Assembly: GCF_001425385.1 (NCBI RefSeq)
Contig: NZ_LMQO01000001.1
Location: 62,001 to 126,000, forward strand
DNA: 64,000 nucleotides
Direction: 5' to 3'
Source of the DNA: Sphingomonas sp. Leaf407
Lineage (GTDB): Bacteria; Pseudomonadota; Alphaproteobacteria; Sphingomonadales; Sphingomonadaceae
A program made the translations under genes and the position numbers. Under the pieces are notes generated by a model. It was given only the letters and a program-made list of their open reading frames with translations. It did not search any database and was not told where the DNA came from. Shown one piece after another: positions 62,989 through 64,000 of this stretch; the first letter of the stretch is position 1; each line of letters starts with the position of its first letter.

Positions 62989-64000
62989 ATGACCAACGCT
63001 TCGACCAATTTCGTCAACATCGGCGAACGCACCAACGTCACCGGATCGGCCCGCTTCAAGAAGCTGGTGATGGCCGGCGACTATGCCGCCGCGGTCGAGG
63101 TGGCGCTGCAACAGGTCGAGAGCGGGGCGCAGGTCCTCGACGTCAACATGGACGAGGGGCTGCTCGACGCGCACCACGCGATGACGACGTTCCTGAAGCT
63201 CATCCAGGCCGAGCCGGACATCGCGCGCATTCCGGTGATGGTCGACAGTTCCAAATGGGACGTGATCGAGGCGGGGCTGAAGTGCGTATCGGGCAAGCCG
63301 ATCGTCAATTCGATCAGCATGAAGGAGGGCGAGGAAGCGTTCCTCCACCACGCCCGCATCTGCATGAACTATGGCGCGGCGGTCGTCGTGATGGCGTTCG
63401 ACGAGGTCGGACAGGCCGATACCCAGGCGCGCAAGGTCGAGATCTGTTCGCGCGCCTACGACCTGCTGATGACGATCGGCTTTCCCCCTGAGGACATCAT
63501 TTTCGACCCCAACATTTTTGCGGTGGCGACGGGGATCGAGGAGCATAACAACTACGGCGTCGACTTCATCGAGGCATGTCGGGAGATCAAGGCGCGCTGC
63601 CCGCATTGCCATATCTCGGGCGGGCTATCGAATCTGTCGTTCAGCTTCCGTGGCAACGAGCCGGTACGCCGCGCGATGCACTCGATCTTCCTCTATCACG
63701 CCATTCCTGCGGGCATGGACATGGGGATCGTCAACGCCGGGCAGCTCGACGTGTACGACACGATTGATACCGAGCTGCGGGTGGCGTGCGAGGACGTGAT
63801 CCTCAACCGTGATCCGGGTGCCACCGACCGGCTGATTGCACTGGCCGAGAAGTACAAGGGCACCGACGCGGTGGCGGAGAAGGCGGCGGCCGAATGGCGC
63901 TCGCTGCCCGTCACCAAGCGGCTGGAATATGCGCTGGTCAAGGGCATCGACGCGCATGTCGTCGATGATACCGAGGAATGCCGCCAGCAGTTCGCCCGGC
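62989..64000 (+). CDS. metH2: methionine synthase, part 2 (folate, cobalamin and reactivation modules), partial
   Basis: From ATG 62989 the frame is open for 337 codons to the window edge. It begins with [20 protein letters not shown], the start of the methyltetrahydrofolate-binding module. [39 protein letters not shown] and [20 protein letters not shown] at the edge match MetH order and approach the cobalamin cap. The cobalamin and AdoMet domains must lie beyond 64000. GGGAGAGAAAG precedes the start. The window edge explains the missing stop. Confidence 0.93.
   Translation, partial: MTNASTNFVNIGERTNVTGSARFKKLVMAGDYAAAVEVALQQVESGAQVLDVNMDEGLLDAHHAMTTFLKLIQAEPDIARIPVMVDSSKWDVIEAGLKCVSGKPIVNSISMKEGEEAFLHHARICMNYGAAVVVMAFDEVGQADTQARKVEICSRAYDLLMTIGFPPEDIIFDPNIFAVATGIEEHNNYGVDFIEACREIKARCPHCHISGGLSNLSFSFRGNEPVRRAMHSIFLYHAIPAGMDMGIVNAGQLDVYDTIDTELRVACEDVILNRDPGATDRLIALAEKYKGTDAVAEKAAAEWRSLPVTKRLEYALVKGIDAHVVDDTEECRQQFAR

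Overview
This 64 kb window is high-GC chromosomal DNA from an alphaproteobacterium. A sphingomonad (Sphingomonas or a close relative) fits best. The pointers are a DUF1013 (TrcR-type) regulator, a homoserine kinase of the ThrB/APH type in one operon with ispH and rnhA, a methionine synthase split into two genes, a large TonB-dependent receptor feeding glycan hydrolases, and many short palindromic intergenic repeats. No insertion sequence, prophage or CRISPR array was found. Most genes are ordinary chromosomal genes packed into short operons with ATGA or TGATG overlaps.

Layout. 1-9.3 kb: quinone oxidoreductase, DUF1013 regulator, a three-gene efflux operon (HlyD/EmrA, EmrB, NodT-type outer-membrane factor), a LysR regulator divergent from an HSL-type esterase, and a TetR regulator. 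9.5-16.7 kb: M2 peptidase, then a leftward operon ispH-thrB-rnhA-TerD/vWA-SpeE-like, then a lipoprotein. 16.8-21.8 kb: tandem glycine riboswitch followed by gcvT-gcvH-gcvPA-gcvPB. 21.8-35.7 kb: membrane proteins, proS, ribonuclease R, DUF389, an ABC exporter, an intracellular PHA depolymerase and a flavin-fold protein. A tRNA-Gln and a very large GAF/PAS hybrid histidine kinase follow.

39.3-49.7 kb is the most interesting part: an RNA-repair island. A CARF-AAA+ sigma-54 activator (RtcR) is divergent from a sigma-54-type promoter that drives rsr (bacterial Ro60). Between rsr and rtcB lie five tandem Y-RNA-like elements. Each shares the Ro-type stem, but the tRNA-mimicking insert differs: one is a nearly complete circularly permuted tRNA whose acceptor stem is capped by a GCGA tetraloop, and one has lost most of the module. 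Downstream are rtcB, an unrecognised Cys-rich protein, an RlaP-like nucleotidyltransferase, rtcA and a double-AAA+ ATPase. Together these would sense RNA ends, scaffold damaged or structured RNA, and re-ligate it.

50.3-57.9 kb: DUF3616 protein, then a TonB receptor with three GH43 enzymes (arabinan utilisation). 58.2-64 kb: aldo/keto reductase, small lipoproteins, and a methionine-cycle operon (ArsR-methyltransferase fusion, metF, split metH). Its promoter carries a perfect palindrome and probably gives a leaderless message. The window ends inside metH part 2. Several families of roughly 80-110 bp palindromic repeats fill most gaps, and a 64 bp three-way-junction repeat is nested inside one family at two places.
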